This document shows positions 53,331 to 61,073 of a DNA stretch of 64,000 nucleotides, one piece after another (position 1 is the stretch's first letter; the number at the start of each line of letters is the position of its first letter). A program made the translations under genes and the position numbers. The notes under the pieces are model-generated. The model had not been told where the DNA came from. It worked only from the letters and a program-made list of their open reading frames with translations, and did not search any database. Origin of the DNA: Bradyrhizobium sp. CCBAU 53338 (GTDB taxonomy: Bacteria > Pseudomonadota > Alphaproteobacteria > Rhizobiales > Xanthobacteraceae); assembly GCF_015291665.1 (NCBI RefSeq), contig NZ_CP030048.1, positions 1,426,001 to 1,490,000 on the forward strand, given 5' to 3'.

Positions 53331-55099
53331 GTCGAACCTGCGTGAGTCATCTCGATGAAATATTTCTGCATGTCCCAGGCCCCGGTGGGACACCGCTCGG
53401 CGCATAGCCCGCAATGCAGGCAGACGTCCTCGTCCTTGACCATGACGCGCCCGGTCTTGAGATCGGAGGAGACGTAGAGATCCTGGTCGGGGTGCGGCGA
53501 GGGCGCCTTCAGCCGATGGCGCAGATCGCCTTCCTCGCCATTGTCGGTGAAGGTGATGCAATCCATCGGGCAGATGTCGGCGCACGCGTCGCACTCGATG
53601 CAGAGCGAGGTCGAGAACACCGTCTGCACGTCGCAGTTCAGGCAGCGATGCGCTTCGCCGAGCGCGAGCTTGACGTCGTAGCCGAGCTCGACCTCGGTCT
53701 TGATGTCCTTCAGCGCGATCACCTTGTCGCGATGCGGCACCTTGAAGCGCTTGTCGATCGAGATGTCGTTGTCATAGCTCCATTCATGGATGCCCATCTT
53801 CTGCGAGGAGACGTTGACCTCCGGCAGCGGCCGTTCGGTGATGTCCTCGCCCGACAGCATCTTGTGGATCGACAGCGCCGCATCATGACCCTGCGCCACC
53901 GCCCAGATGATGTTCTTCGGACCGAACGCCGCGTCGCCGCCGAAGAACACCTTCGGGTTGGTCGAGACGAAGGTCTTCGGGTCGACCTTGGGCATGTGCC
54001 ATTTGTCGAACTCGATGCCGCAATCCTGCTCGATCCAGGGGAAGGCGTTCTCCTGGCCGACCGCGACCAGCACGTCGTCGCAGGGAATGGTCTGATCGGG
54101 GTCGCCCGAAGGCACGAGGTTGCGGCGGCCTTTGGCGTCATATTCGGCCTTGACGTGCTGGAAGGTGACGCCGATGAGCTTGCCGGCGACATGCTTGAAC
54201 GCCACCGGCACCATGTAGTTGAGGATCGGAATATCCTCGTGGATCGCGTCCTCCTTCTCCCAGGGCGAGGCCTTCATCTCCTCGAAGCCGGAACGCACGA
54301 TCACAGTGACTTTCTCGCCGCCGAGGCGGCGCGCGGTGCGGCAGCAGTCCATCGCCGTGTTGCCGCCGCCGAGCACGATCACGCGCTTGCCGATCTTGTC
54401 GGTGTGGCCGAACGACACGGACGAGAGCCAATCGATGCCGATATGGATGTTGGCGGCGGCTTCCTTCCGACCGGGAATGTCGAGCTCGCGGCCGCGCGGC
54501 GCGCCGGAGCCGACGAAGATCGCGTCGTATTTCTCCGCGAGCAGCGCCTTCATGCTCTCGATGCGGTGACCGCCTTTGAACTCGACGCCGAGACCCAGGA
54601 TGTAGCCGGTCTCTTCGTCGATGACGGAATTGGGCAGGCGGAATTTCGGGATCTGCGTCCGCATCATGCCGCCGGCTTCGGGATCGCCGTCGAACACGGT
54701 GCAGTGATAGCCGAGCGGTGCGAGATCGCGCGCCACCGTCAGCGAGGCGGGACCGCCGCCGACGAACGCGACGCGCTTGCCGTTCTTCGCGGTCGGATGC
54801 GGCAGGCGCTGCTTGATGTCGTCCTTGAAGTCGGCGGCGACGCGCTTGAGGCGGCAGATCGCCACCGGTGTCTCCTCGACGCGTCCGCGGCGGCACGCCG
54901 GCTCGCACGGACGATCGCAGGTGCGTCCCAGGATTCCTGGAAACACGTTCGATTTCCAATTGATCATATAGGCGTCGCTGTAGCGGCCTTGCGCGATCAG
55001 TCGGATGTATTCGGGAACCGGGGTGTGCGCCGGACAGGCCCACTGACAATCGACCACTTTGTGAAAGTAGTCGGGGGCCGCGATATCGGTCGGTTTCAT
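53300..55099 (-). CDS. korC: FAD-dependent NAD(P)H oxidoreductase subunit with two 4Fe-4S ferredoxin domains
   Basis: 599 residues. The N-terminal helical cysteine domain (VVDCQWACPAHTPVPEYIRL, RTCDRPCEPACRRGRVEETP) and two Rossmann domains (RVAFVGGGPASLTVARDLAP; VIVLGGGNTAMDCCRTARRL) make it GltD-like. The C-terminus carries CIECDACADICPMDC and CLHCGLCAERCPTGA, two 4Fe-4S clusters. Together with KorA and KorB it fits the Azoarcus-type 2-oxoglutarate:NADP+ oxidoreductase, where this subunit links ferredoxin-level electrons to NADP+. It is the first gene of the operon; the 238-bp spacer upstream contains the palindrome GGAACGGTTCC at 55211. The symbol is by analogy. Confidence 0.88.
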   Translation of the reverse strand: MKPTDIAAPDYFHKVVDCQWACPAHTPVPEYIRLIAQGRYSDAYMINWKSNVFPGILGRTCDRPCEPACRRGRVEETPVAICRLKRVAADFKDDIKQRLPHPTAKNGKRVAFVGGGPASLTVARDLAPLGYHCTVFDGDPEAGGMMRTQIPKFRLPNSVIDEETGYILGLGVEFKGGHRIESMKALLAEKYDAIFVGSGAPRGRELDIPGRKEAAANIHIGIDWLSSVSFGHTDKIGKRVIVLGGGNTAMDCCRTARRLGGEKVTVIVRSGFEEMKASPWEKEDAIHEDIPILNYMVPVAFKHVAGKLIGVTFQHVKAEYDAKGRRNLVPSGDPDQTIPCDDVLVAVGQENAFPWIEQDCGIEFDKWHMPKVDPKTFVSTNPKVFFGGDAAFGPKNIIWAVAQGHDAALSIHKMLSGEDITERPLPEVNVSSQKMGIHEWSYDNDISIDKRFKVPHRDKVIALKDIKTEVELGYDVKLALGEAHRCLNCDVQTVFSTSLCIECDACADICPMDCITFTDNGEEGDLRHRLKAPSPHPDQDLYVSSDLKTGRVMVKDEDVCLHCGLCAERCPTGAWDMQKYFIEMTHAGSTCPTKSRSAA

Positions 55100-55337
55100 T
55101 CCTACCCTCGTCCGCGCAGGCTCAAAGACCCGGCGGCCTCTTCTTGAGCTTGTCGGACGCTTAATGTGCGTCGATCTGGTTTCTGAATGACGTCATCGGG
55201 TTAGCTTATTGGAACGGTTCCGAAGTACAACGCCAAATTTGCGCGCTTCCCCGCTTTCATGGGAGCTGCGCGCGTACAGCATTAACGGCCGCAAGCAAGA
55301 TGCGTGCGGTGCAATATGTTGCAATGCGGATAGACGC

Positions 55338-56015
55338 TCAGCGGCTCGTGATGTCGCCCTTTGCGAGATCCCACATCAGGTTGTAGGTGCCGACGGAAAC
55401 GGGCAGCGGGAACGGCGCGGCGGCCGGGCCGGTGAAGCGTTCGGCAATGACGGCCGAGACCGCGCCGACATGCGTGCCATCGATCAGCACGAACCAGTCG
55501 CGTGCACCTTCGTTGCGCACGGCTGGAATATCCGCCGTGGCGCCCGACAATTCCGGCTCGCTTTCGAGCAGATGCATCGAGATGATGCTTGCGCGGTCTT
55601 GTGGCGCCAATTTTTCTTGCAGTGCATCACGCCATGCGCCGGCATTGTCCGGCGTGGGGCGCAGCCGCACCAGGCCGAGCGCGGCGCCGCGGCCGGTGCC
55701 CTTGCTGATGGTGATGCGTGCGACCACGCGCAGCATGTCCTTGAAATGCGCCATGGTTCGCCGCGACCATTCGGTCTGGTTGGCGAGCCGCGCGCGGTAG
55801 GCGGGACTGTCGAGCACCTCCAGCGTCGCGGTCGAGTACAGCGAGAGATATTTGGGATTGGCGGCGTGCGCGACATAGCGGCGCGCCTCCAGAAAGCCCT
55901 CGATCGCGACGCGCTCTTCCAGATGCTCGCGATCGTACCAGCGGTTGAAATCGGCTTCGTCCGCTGCGTCGATGTTCATCGACGTCAGCAGCATGCCTGT
56001 CCCGGCGAGCGGCAT
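55338..56015 (-). CDS. Dimeric alpha/beta-barrel-like hypothetical protein, 225 residues
   Basis: The protein holds two halves that each look like an EthD/antibiotic-monooxygenase type domain: LTSMNIDAADEADFNRWYDR-EHLEERVAIEGFLEARRYV in the first, and DWFVLIDGTHVGAVSAVIAE closing the second. The 'fn.Wyd.eHl.er..i.GF..ArRy' motif is typical of small uncharacterised proteins that handle hydrophobic or acyl substrates. No signal peptide. It is preceded closely (27 bp) by the proline iminopeptidase gene on the same strand, so it may be the last gene of the pqq transcript. Confidence 0.75.
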   Translation of the reverse strand: MPLAGTGMLLTSMNIDAADEADFNRWYDREHLEERVAIEGFLEARRYVAHAANPKYLSLYSTATLEVLDSPAYRARLANQTEWSRRTMAHFKDMLRVVARITISKGTGRGAALGLVRLRPTPDNAGAWRDALQEKLAPQDRASIISMHLLESEPELSGATADIPAVRNEGARDWFVLIDGTHVGAVSAVIAERFTGPAAAPFPLPVSVGTYNLMWDLAKGDITSR

Positions 56016-56042
56016 CGTTCTTGTTGCCCTTGCTTTCGCGCG

Positions 56043-57029
56043 TCAGCGCGCGGCCTTCGACGCGAGATCGGCGATCGACTTCATGACCGCGTCCCGCACG
56101 CCGGCATCATAGAGCGAATGTCCGGCCTCTTCCACGATCCTGACCTCGGAACCCGGCCAAGCTTTTGCGAGCCGCGCCGATGTCTCAGGAGGGCACAACA
56201 GATCGTAGCGGCCCTGCACGATGATGCCGGGAATGCCTTTGAGCCTGTCAGCGTTTCGCAACAGCTGGTCTTCGCTCATGAAGGAGTTGTTGATGAAATA
56301 ATGCGCCTCCATGAACGGCGTCGCCGGCAACGTGCGCCAGACGTTGAGCGAGGCGAGGTCGATCCGCGTCTTGGCCGCCTTGTGCTCCGACAGCGCGCGC
56401 TCGGTATCGTGCCAGGCGCGCGAGGCCGGGCCGTGCACGGCGGGATCGGCATCGAGGATGCGGCGATAATAGGCTTGTACCGGTTGGGCGCGCTCTTCCG
56501 GCGGCAGCACGCTCAGAAAATCCTCGTAGAGCGCGGGATGGAATTCTGCCAGGCGCGAGGTGAAAGCGGTCTCGACTTCGCCTTGCGTGCCCAGAAACGT
56601 CGCACGCAGCGCAATGCCGGAAACGCGCTCGGGATGGGCCTCTGCATACGCCAGCGCCAGCGTCGCGCCCCAGGAGCCGCCGACCACCATCCAGCGTTCG
56701 AATCCGAATTTTTCGCGGATCTTCTCCATGTCCGCGATCAGATGCGCCGTGGTGTTGTGCTCGCGCGAGCCCTTCGGCCGGCTGCGGCCGCAGCCGCGCT
56801 GGTCGAACAGCACCGCATGCATGCGCTCGGGATCGAACAGACGGCGGTGGTCGGGCTGGCAGCCGGAGCCGGGGCCGCCATGCAGATAGACCGAGGGGAT
56901 GCCGCCGGCGCAGCCGACGCTTTCGACATAAAGCTCGAAGCCGTCGCCGACGTCGAGCATGTCTGAGGTCAGCGGCGCAAAGGGATCGGCGCGTCTGGCC
57001 GCGGTGCCTGCGTCGGCGTCAGGCATCAT
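56043..57029 (-). CDS. pip: Proline iminopeptidase
   Basis: An alpha/beta-hydrolase of the prolyl aminopeptidase family, 328 residues. It has the oxyanion block VYLHGGPGSGCQPDHRRLFD, DQRGCGRSRPKGSREHNTT, the nucleophile elbow VVGGSWGATLALAYAEAHPE and a late IIVQGRYDLLCPPETS with the acid and AGHSLYD with the His. It removes N-terminal proline from peptides in the cytosol. The tandem ATG 57029/57026 overlaps the pqqE stop, so it is cotranslated with the PQQ operon; a link to PqqA precursor processing is possible but unproven. Confidence 0.93.
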   Translation of the reverse strand: MMPDADAGTAARRADPFAPLTSDMLDVGDGFELYVESVGCAGGIPSVYLHGGPGSGCQPDHRRLFDPERMHAVLFDQRGCGRSRPKGSREHNTTAHLIADMEKIREKFGFERWMVVGGSWGATLALAYAEAHPERVSGIALRATFLGTQGEVETAFTSRLAEFHPALYEDFLSVLPPEERAQPVQAYYRRILDADPAVHGPASRAWHDTERALSEHKAAKTRIDLASLNVWRTLPATPFMEAHYFINNSFMSEDQLLRNADRLKGIPGIIVQGRYDLLCPPETSARLAKAWPGSEVRIVEEAGHSLYDAGVRDAVMKSIADLASKAAR

Positions 57030-58212
57030 TCCCGGATTCCAGGGTGCCGCCGGCGAAGTTGCGGTAGAGGAAGCGGTTGGTCTCGCCCTCGGCCTCGCGC
57101 TCGGCCTGCTTGAAGATGGTCTCGTGCAGCGGCGACAGCGCGCAGGCAGGGTCGGTGTTGGCGGCATCGCCGGTCAGCGCGAAGGCCTGGCAGCGGCAGC
57201 CGCCGAAATCGATCTCGCGGAATTCGCAACTCTTGCAGGGCTCCTTCATCCAGCCGGTGCCGCGATAGCGATTGAAGGCCTCCGAGTTCTGCCAGATCCA
57301 GGCGATCGAATGGTTGGAGCGCACCGATTCGAACTCGAGCCCGGTGATGCTCTCGGCGGCGTGGCACGGCAGCACCTTGCCGGCGGGCGAGATGTTGAAG
57401 AACTGCCGGCCCCAGCCGCCCATGCATTTCTTCGGTCGCAGCGCGTAATAGTCGGGCACCACGTAGTCGATCGCGAGCGTGCCCTTCAGCCGCTCGCGCG
57501 CCTCCTCGACGATGCGGGTGCATTCGTCGAGTTGCGCCACGGTCGGCATCAGCGCGGCGCGGTTCTTCAGCGCCCAGCCGTAATACTGGACATTGGCGAC
57601 CTCGAGCCGGTCGGCGTCGAGATCGATGGACATCTGGATGATCTCGGGGAGCTGGTGCAAATTCTGCCGGTGCATCACTGCGTTGACGGTCAGCGGCAAA
57701 TCCAGCTCGCGCGTCCACTTCGCGACTTCGAGCTTCTTGCGGTGGCCGCCCTTGTAGCCGGCGACGCGATCGGCGAGGCCTTCCTCGATGCCCTGGAACG
57801 AGATCTGCACGTGGCACAGTCCGGCGTCCGCAAGCTCGCTGAGCCGCTCGCGCGTCAGCAGCACGGCAGAGGTGATCAGGTTGGTGTAGAGGCCGACGTC
57901 GCTGGCATGCTTCACCAGCTCGACCAGGTCTTTCCGCGCCGTCGGCTCGCCGCCGGAGAAGTGCACCTGCAGCACGCCGATCTCGGCGAGCTCGCTCAGC
58001 ACCTTCTTCCATTCGTCCGTGGTCAGCTCCTTGCCCGAGCGGTCCAGCTCGACCGGGTTGGAGCAATAGGGACATTGCAGCGGGCAGCGATGGGTGATCT
58101 CGAGCAGCACCGCGAGCGGGATGCCGAAGGTCTCCGCCGTCGAGCGTTGCTTTTCCAGCACCGCGAGGCTGTCGCCGGCATGAGGCGGGACGATTGGGAG
58201 CACATCGCTCAT
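57019..58212 (-). CDS. pqqE: PQQ biosynthesis radical SAM enzyme PqqE
   Basis: 397 residues. The radical SAM cluster motif is CPLQCPYC in LLEITHRCPLQCPYCSNPVE, and FSGGEPTARKDL is the SAM-binding GGE segment. The C-terminal SPASM domain has CKSCEFREIDFGGCRCQAF and other cysteines for auxiliary clusters. PqqE forms the Glu-Tyr carbon-carbon bond in the PqqA peptide when bound to PqqD. It overlaps pqqD by 4 bp and pip by 11 bp. Confidence 0.97.
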   Translation of the reverse strand: MSDVLPIVPPHAGDSLAVLEKQRSTAETFGIPLAVLLEITHRCPLQCPYCSNPVELDRSGKELTTDEWKKVLSELAEIGVLQVHFSGGEPTARKDLVELVKHASDVGLYTNLITSAVLLTRERLSELADAGLCHVQISFQGIEEGLADRVAGYKGGHRKKLEVAKWTRELDLPLTVNAVMHRQNLHQLPEIIQMSIDLDADRLEVANVQYYGWALKNRAALMPTVAQLDECTRIVEEARERLKGTLAIDYVVPDYYALRPKKCMGGWGRQFFNISPAGKVLPCHAAESITGLEFESVRSNHSIAWIWQNSEAFNRYRGTGWMKEPCKSCEFREIDFGGCRCQAFALTGDAANTDPACALSPLHETIFKQAEREAEGETNRFLYRNFAGGTLESGNDA

Positions 58213-58520
58213 GGCGTCTTCTCCCTGGCCTCCGTGAGAAAGCCCTTGTCGGCGAGATCCTGCAGCATGGCGATGACATCGGTCAGGATCGCCTCGCGCG
58301 GAGCCGCGTATTTCGCCGCCAGTTGATCGGACACGTCGCCGACATTGCGCTTGCCGTCGCAGAGCTGCAAGACCTCGACGGCGATCTCGTCGGGCGCCAG
58401 CACGCGTTCCGGCGCCAGGATCACCCAGACCTTTCGCGTCTCGTCGTATTTCAGCTTGGCATGCCGCGGCAGCACGGGGCGGCTTGCCTCGCTGACGCTG
58501 ATGTTCCGCGGCCCGGCCAT
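58209..58520 (-). CDS. pqqD: PQQ peptide chaperone PqqD
   Basis: 103 residues of the winged-helix RRE (RiPP recognition element) type. The pattern PVLPRHAKLKYDETRKVWVI, then APERVLAPDEIAVEVLQLCD and GKRNVGDVSDQLAAKYAAPR is the PqqD signature. It presents PqqA to PqqE. Ten bp separate it from pqqC, and it overlaps pqqE. Confidence 0.95.
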   Translation of the reverse strand: MAGPRNISVSEASRPVLPRHAKLKYDETRKVWVILAPERVLAPDEIAVEVLQLCDGKRNVGDVSDQLAAKYAAPREAILTDVIAMLQDLADKGFLTEAREKTP

Positions 58521-58530
58521 GCTCTATTCC

Positions 58531-59325
58531 CTAACTCGCTTTGGGCACGAACGCGCCCGGCGGAATGTTGCCCTCGACATAGGCGTGCTGGAGCGCATCT
58601 AACTGCACCCACAGCACGTTGGTCTTGAAGATCAGCGCGTTGCACACAAGCGCGCGCTGCTCCGGCGTCGTCGCATGGGTCCTGACATAGTCGAGTGCAA
58701 AGTTGGCATCGCGCGGCGCCTGCGTCAGGCGGCGCTTGAAATAGCTCATGATGTCAGGATTGACGAAGTCGTAATGCTGTAACATGCCGGCGATGCGCTC
58801 TTCGTGAATGCTCGGCGCGAACAGCTCCGTAAGCGAAGAGGCGATCGCCTCCAACGGGCTCTTCTCGCGGCAGTAATGGACGTAAGCCTCCACCGCAAAG
58901 CGCGTTGCAGGGAGAATTCCCTCGGTCGATTCCACATAGGCCGTGTCGAGCCCGAGGCCTTCGGTCAGCTTCAGCCAGCGCTCGATGCCGCCCTCGGAGC
59001 CGACATCGCCGTCATGGTCCTCGATGCGGTGGCGCCATTCCAGCCGCGTGGCGCGGTCGCGGAAGCGCGAGATCACCACCGCGTCCTTGATCGGGATCGT
59101 GCTCTGGTAATAGTAGCGGTTCAGCGCCCAGGCCTGTACCTGGCCCTTGTTCAGCTTGCCGCCGTGCAGCAGCTTATGGAACGGATGCAGGCTGTGATAG
59201 CGCGTCGCGCCGATATGGCGCAGCGTCGCCTCGAGCTCTTCGGCCGAATTCAGCCTGATGTCCTTGCCGATCGAGAGCGCGGTCATTCCGGTCATGTTTA
59301 GTCCAGTCTTGGACGTGGCATTCAC
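58531..59325 (-). CDS. pqqC: Pyrroloquinoline-quinone synthase PqqC
   Basis: The final ring-closing oxidase of PQQ synthesis, an all-helical cofactorless oxygenase. Blocks include RYHSLHPFHKLLHGGKLNKG, then QVQAWALNRYYYQSTIPIKD, IEDHDGDVGSEGGIERWLKL and the ALQHAYVEGNIPPGAFVP end. GTG 59325 overlaps the pqqB stop (GTGA) and gives 264 residues; ATG 59295 (MTGMTALSIG) would give 254, closer to the family norm. Either is possible. Confidence 0.96.
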   Translation of the reverse strand: MNATSKTGLNMTGMTALSIGKDIRLNSAEELEATLRHIGATRYHSLHPFHKLLHGGKLNKGQVQAWALNRYYYQSTIPIKDAVVISRFRDRATRLEWRHRIEDHDGDVGSEGGIERWLKLTEGLGLDTAYVESTEGILPATRFAVEAYVHYCREKSPLEAIASSLTELFAPSIHEERIAGMLQHYDFVNPDIMSYFKRRLTQAPRDANFALDYVRTHATTPEQRALVCNALIFKTNVLWVQLDALQHAYVEGNIPPGAFVPKAS

Positions 59326-60251
59326 AGCACGATCTCCGTTCCGTCGGCCGGTATCTGCCATCCCGCCGCCTCGGCAATCTTGCGTTCGGGCGAGGCGGGC
59401 AGCAGCGCCGGGTTCGAGTTGTTGATATGCAGAAATATCTTCCTGTCGATATTGAGGTCTGCCAACCGTGCAATCGCACCGTCGTCGCCGGACATTGCGA
59501 CGTGGCCCATGCTCTTGCCGGTCTTGTGGCCGAGCCCGGCCCTGATCATCTCGTCGTCCTCCCACACCGTGCCGTCGAAGAACACCAGCGCCGCACCGTC
59601 GATCTCGGCCTTGAGCGCGTCGGTGATTTCGGCGCAGGCGGCGATGAAGTAGAAGCACTTGCCTGATGACTTGTCGGTGATCTTCAGCCCCAGCGTATCG
59701 CCGTCGCCGCTCTCGCCGCCGGGATGCGCCTTGCCTTCCAGATACCAGGCCGACTTGCCGGGCACCGCGAAGGCCAGCACTTCGAGGCCTGAGCGCGCGC
59801 CGTCGGGCAACCGTGGCTCGAACGGCTCGCTGATCCCGATCGGCTGGCGCTTGACGTTCTTCTCGTTCAGCACGTTGAAGATGCTGTTGCTGGCCATGAT
59901 CGCCAGCACCTTCTCGTGCGCATAGACCGTGAACGGCGAGCCCTCGCGCATCGACAGCAGGCCCGCGACCGCATCGACCTCGCTGTTGGTCAGGATCACG
60001 CCTGCGACAGGCGTGTGGCGCAGCGCGCCCGCCTTGGGATGGAGCTGCGGCGTGGCATTCAATTGCTGGCGCAGATCAGGGGAGGCGTTGATCAGAAACC
60101 AGTGCTCGCCGTCGCCGCTGAAGGCAACCGAGGCCTGGGTTCGAAAAAGCTCATGTCCATGGCTGCGGGCCGCGCGGCAGCCCTGACACCCGCAATTCCA
60201 TTGCGGGACTCCGCCGCCAGCCCCGGCGCCCAGGACGACGACGCGAAGCAT
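59322..60251 (-). CDS. pqqB: PQQ biosynthesis metallo-hydrolase PqqB
   Basis: 309 residues, metallo-beta-lactamase fold. It starts MLRVVVLGAGAGGGVPQWNC with GCQGCRAAR, the zinc-knuckle region typical of PqqB, then HWFLINASPDLRQQLNATPQ and VILTNSEVDAVAGLLSMREG, ending NNSNPALLPASPERKIAEAA. It hydroxylates or handles the cross-linked PqqA-derived intermediate. It follows pqqA by about 118 bp and overlaps pqqC. Confidence 0.96.
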   Translation of the reverse strand: MLRVVVLGAGAGGGVPQWNCGCQGCRAARSHGHELFRTQASVAFSGDGEHWFLINASPDLRQQLNATPQLHPKAGALRHTPVAGVILTNSEVDAVAGLLSMREGSPFTVYAHEKVLAIMASNSIFNVLNEKNVKRQPIGISEPFEPRLPDGARSGLEVLAFAVPGKSAWYLEGKAHPGGESGDGDTLGLKITDKSSGKCFYFIAACAEITDALKAEIDGAALVFFDGTVWEDDEMIRAGLGHKTGKSMGHVAMSGDDGAIARLADLNIDRKIFLHINNSNPALLPASPERKIAEAAGWQIPADGTEIVL

Positions 60252-60369
60252 GATCCGTCTCCTGGAGGCAACGTCGCGAGGTGGATCTCAGGCCGTCACG
60301 GTTTCCATCGTGCGGAAACGGATCGTGACAGAAAGACCCACCTGCGCAGAACGCATACTCACCAACCGC

Positions 60370-60450
60370 TCACTTGCGGGTGGCGCTCACATACATGTTG
60401 ATTTCCATGCCGCAGGGCACTTCGACGATCTTGGGGGCTTTCCAGGCCAT
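60370..60450 (-). CDS. pqqA: PQQ precursor peptide PqqA
   Basis: This gene encodes a 26-residue peptide, MAWKAPKIVEVPCGMEINMY followed by VSATRK. The conserved Glu and Tyr that become PQQ are Glu16 and Tyr20 in the EVPCGMEINMY motif. GGAGAG lies 5 bases before the ATG. It heads the pqqABCDE cluster; the 120-bp gap before pqqB may allow the peptide to be made in excess, as is usual. Confidence 0.93.
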   Translation of the reverse strand: MAWKAPKIVEVPCGMEINMYVSATRK

Positions 60451-60699
60451 CTCGGCTCTCCTTATTCGCGAATTCGGACGTATCCGCCCGGGGTTAAATT
60501 ACTGCGGGCGTGAAAGTTCGCCAGTGAAATTTTCCCGAGCATGGGCATGTTGCGTCGCGAAACTCGGCTGGGGAACAGTACTTTCTGGTGATACGGCCTT
60601 GCGTCTGGCGCATTCGGTCGCGAACCCTGTCCTGATAAAGCAGTTGTGAGTGCAGTGCAGCTTTCAATCCGGTACAGGCGGCTCTAGCTGGATCTCGTG

Positions 60700-60957
60700 A
60701 TGCCCAAATATTTCTTCAACACCCGTATCGGCGATGAACTGATCGTGGACCCCGACGGCGAGGATCTGCGCAACCCCGATCGCGCCTGGGAGGTCGCCCG
60801 CCAGATGATCCTGGAGGTTGTGAAGTCCGAAGGCGCCCAGCCGGCCCTGCTCGAGGCGGTCATCGAGGTGACCGACGACGACGGCGAGATCGTGCTGGAG
60901 TTTCCCTTCAGCGAGGCCCTGCTGGACATGCCGGACGAGTCGGCGACGAGGCACTAG
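60700..60957 (+). CDS. DUF6894-type small protein
   Basis: 85 residues: MPKYFFNTRIGDELIVDPDG, then EDLRNPDRAWEVARQMILEV and a C-terminal EFPFSEALLDMPDES. The 'YfF.......D.eG.el.d...A...A' pattern is common in alphaproteobacterial proteins named DUF6894, whose role is unknown. A GTG one codon upstream is an alternative start. It stands alone between pqqA (divergent) and the amidase. Confidence 0.8.
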   Translation: MPKYFFNTRIGDELIVDPDGEDLRNPDRAWEVARQMILEVVKSEGAQPALLEAVIEVTDDDGEIVLEFPFSEALLDMPDESATRH

Positions 60958-61073
60958 GCGAAAGGGCAAGTTGCGAGCGTGGCGGGGAGGTGAGCCAACT
61001 TGCTCCCCTGCGAAATCCGCATGGCTTTGCTGCGGTCCCGGCGCTAAAAGACGCCGGTCACACGGAGCACGTC

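Noticed and set aside
55211..55221. GGAACGGTTCC palindrome upstream of korC as a stress-type promoter
   Set aside because: Neither GGAAC has TT at 18 or 19 bases on its strand, so it does not fit the pattern seen at the six other sites.
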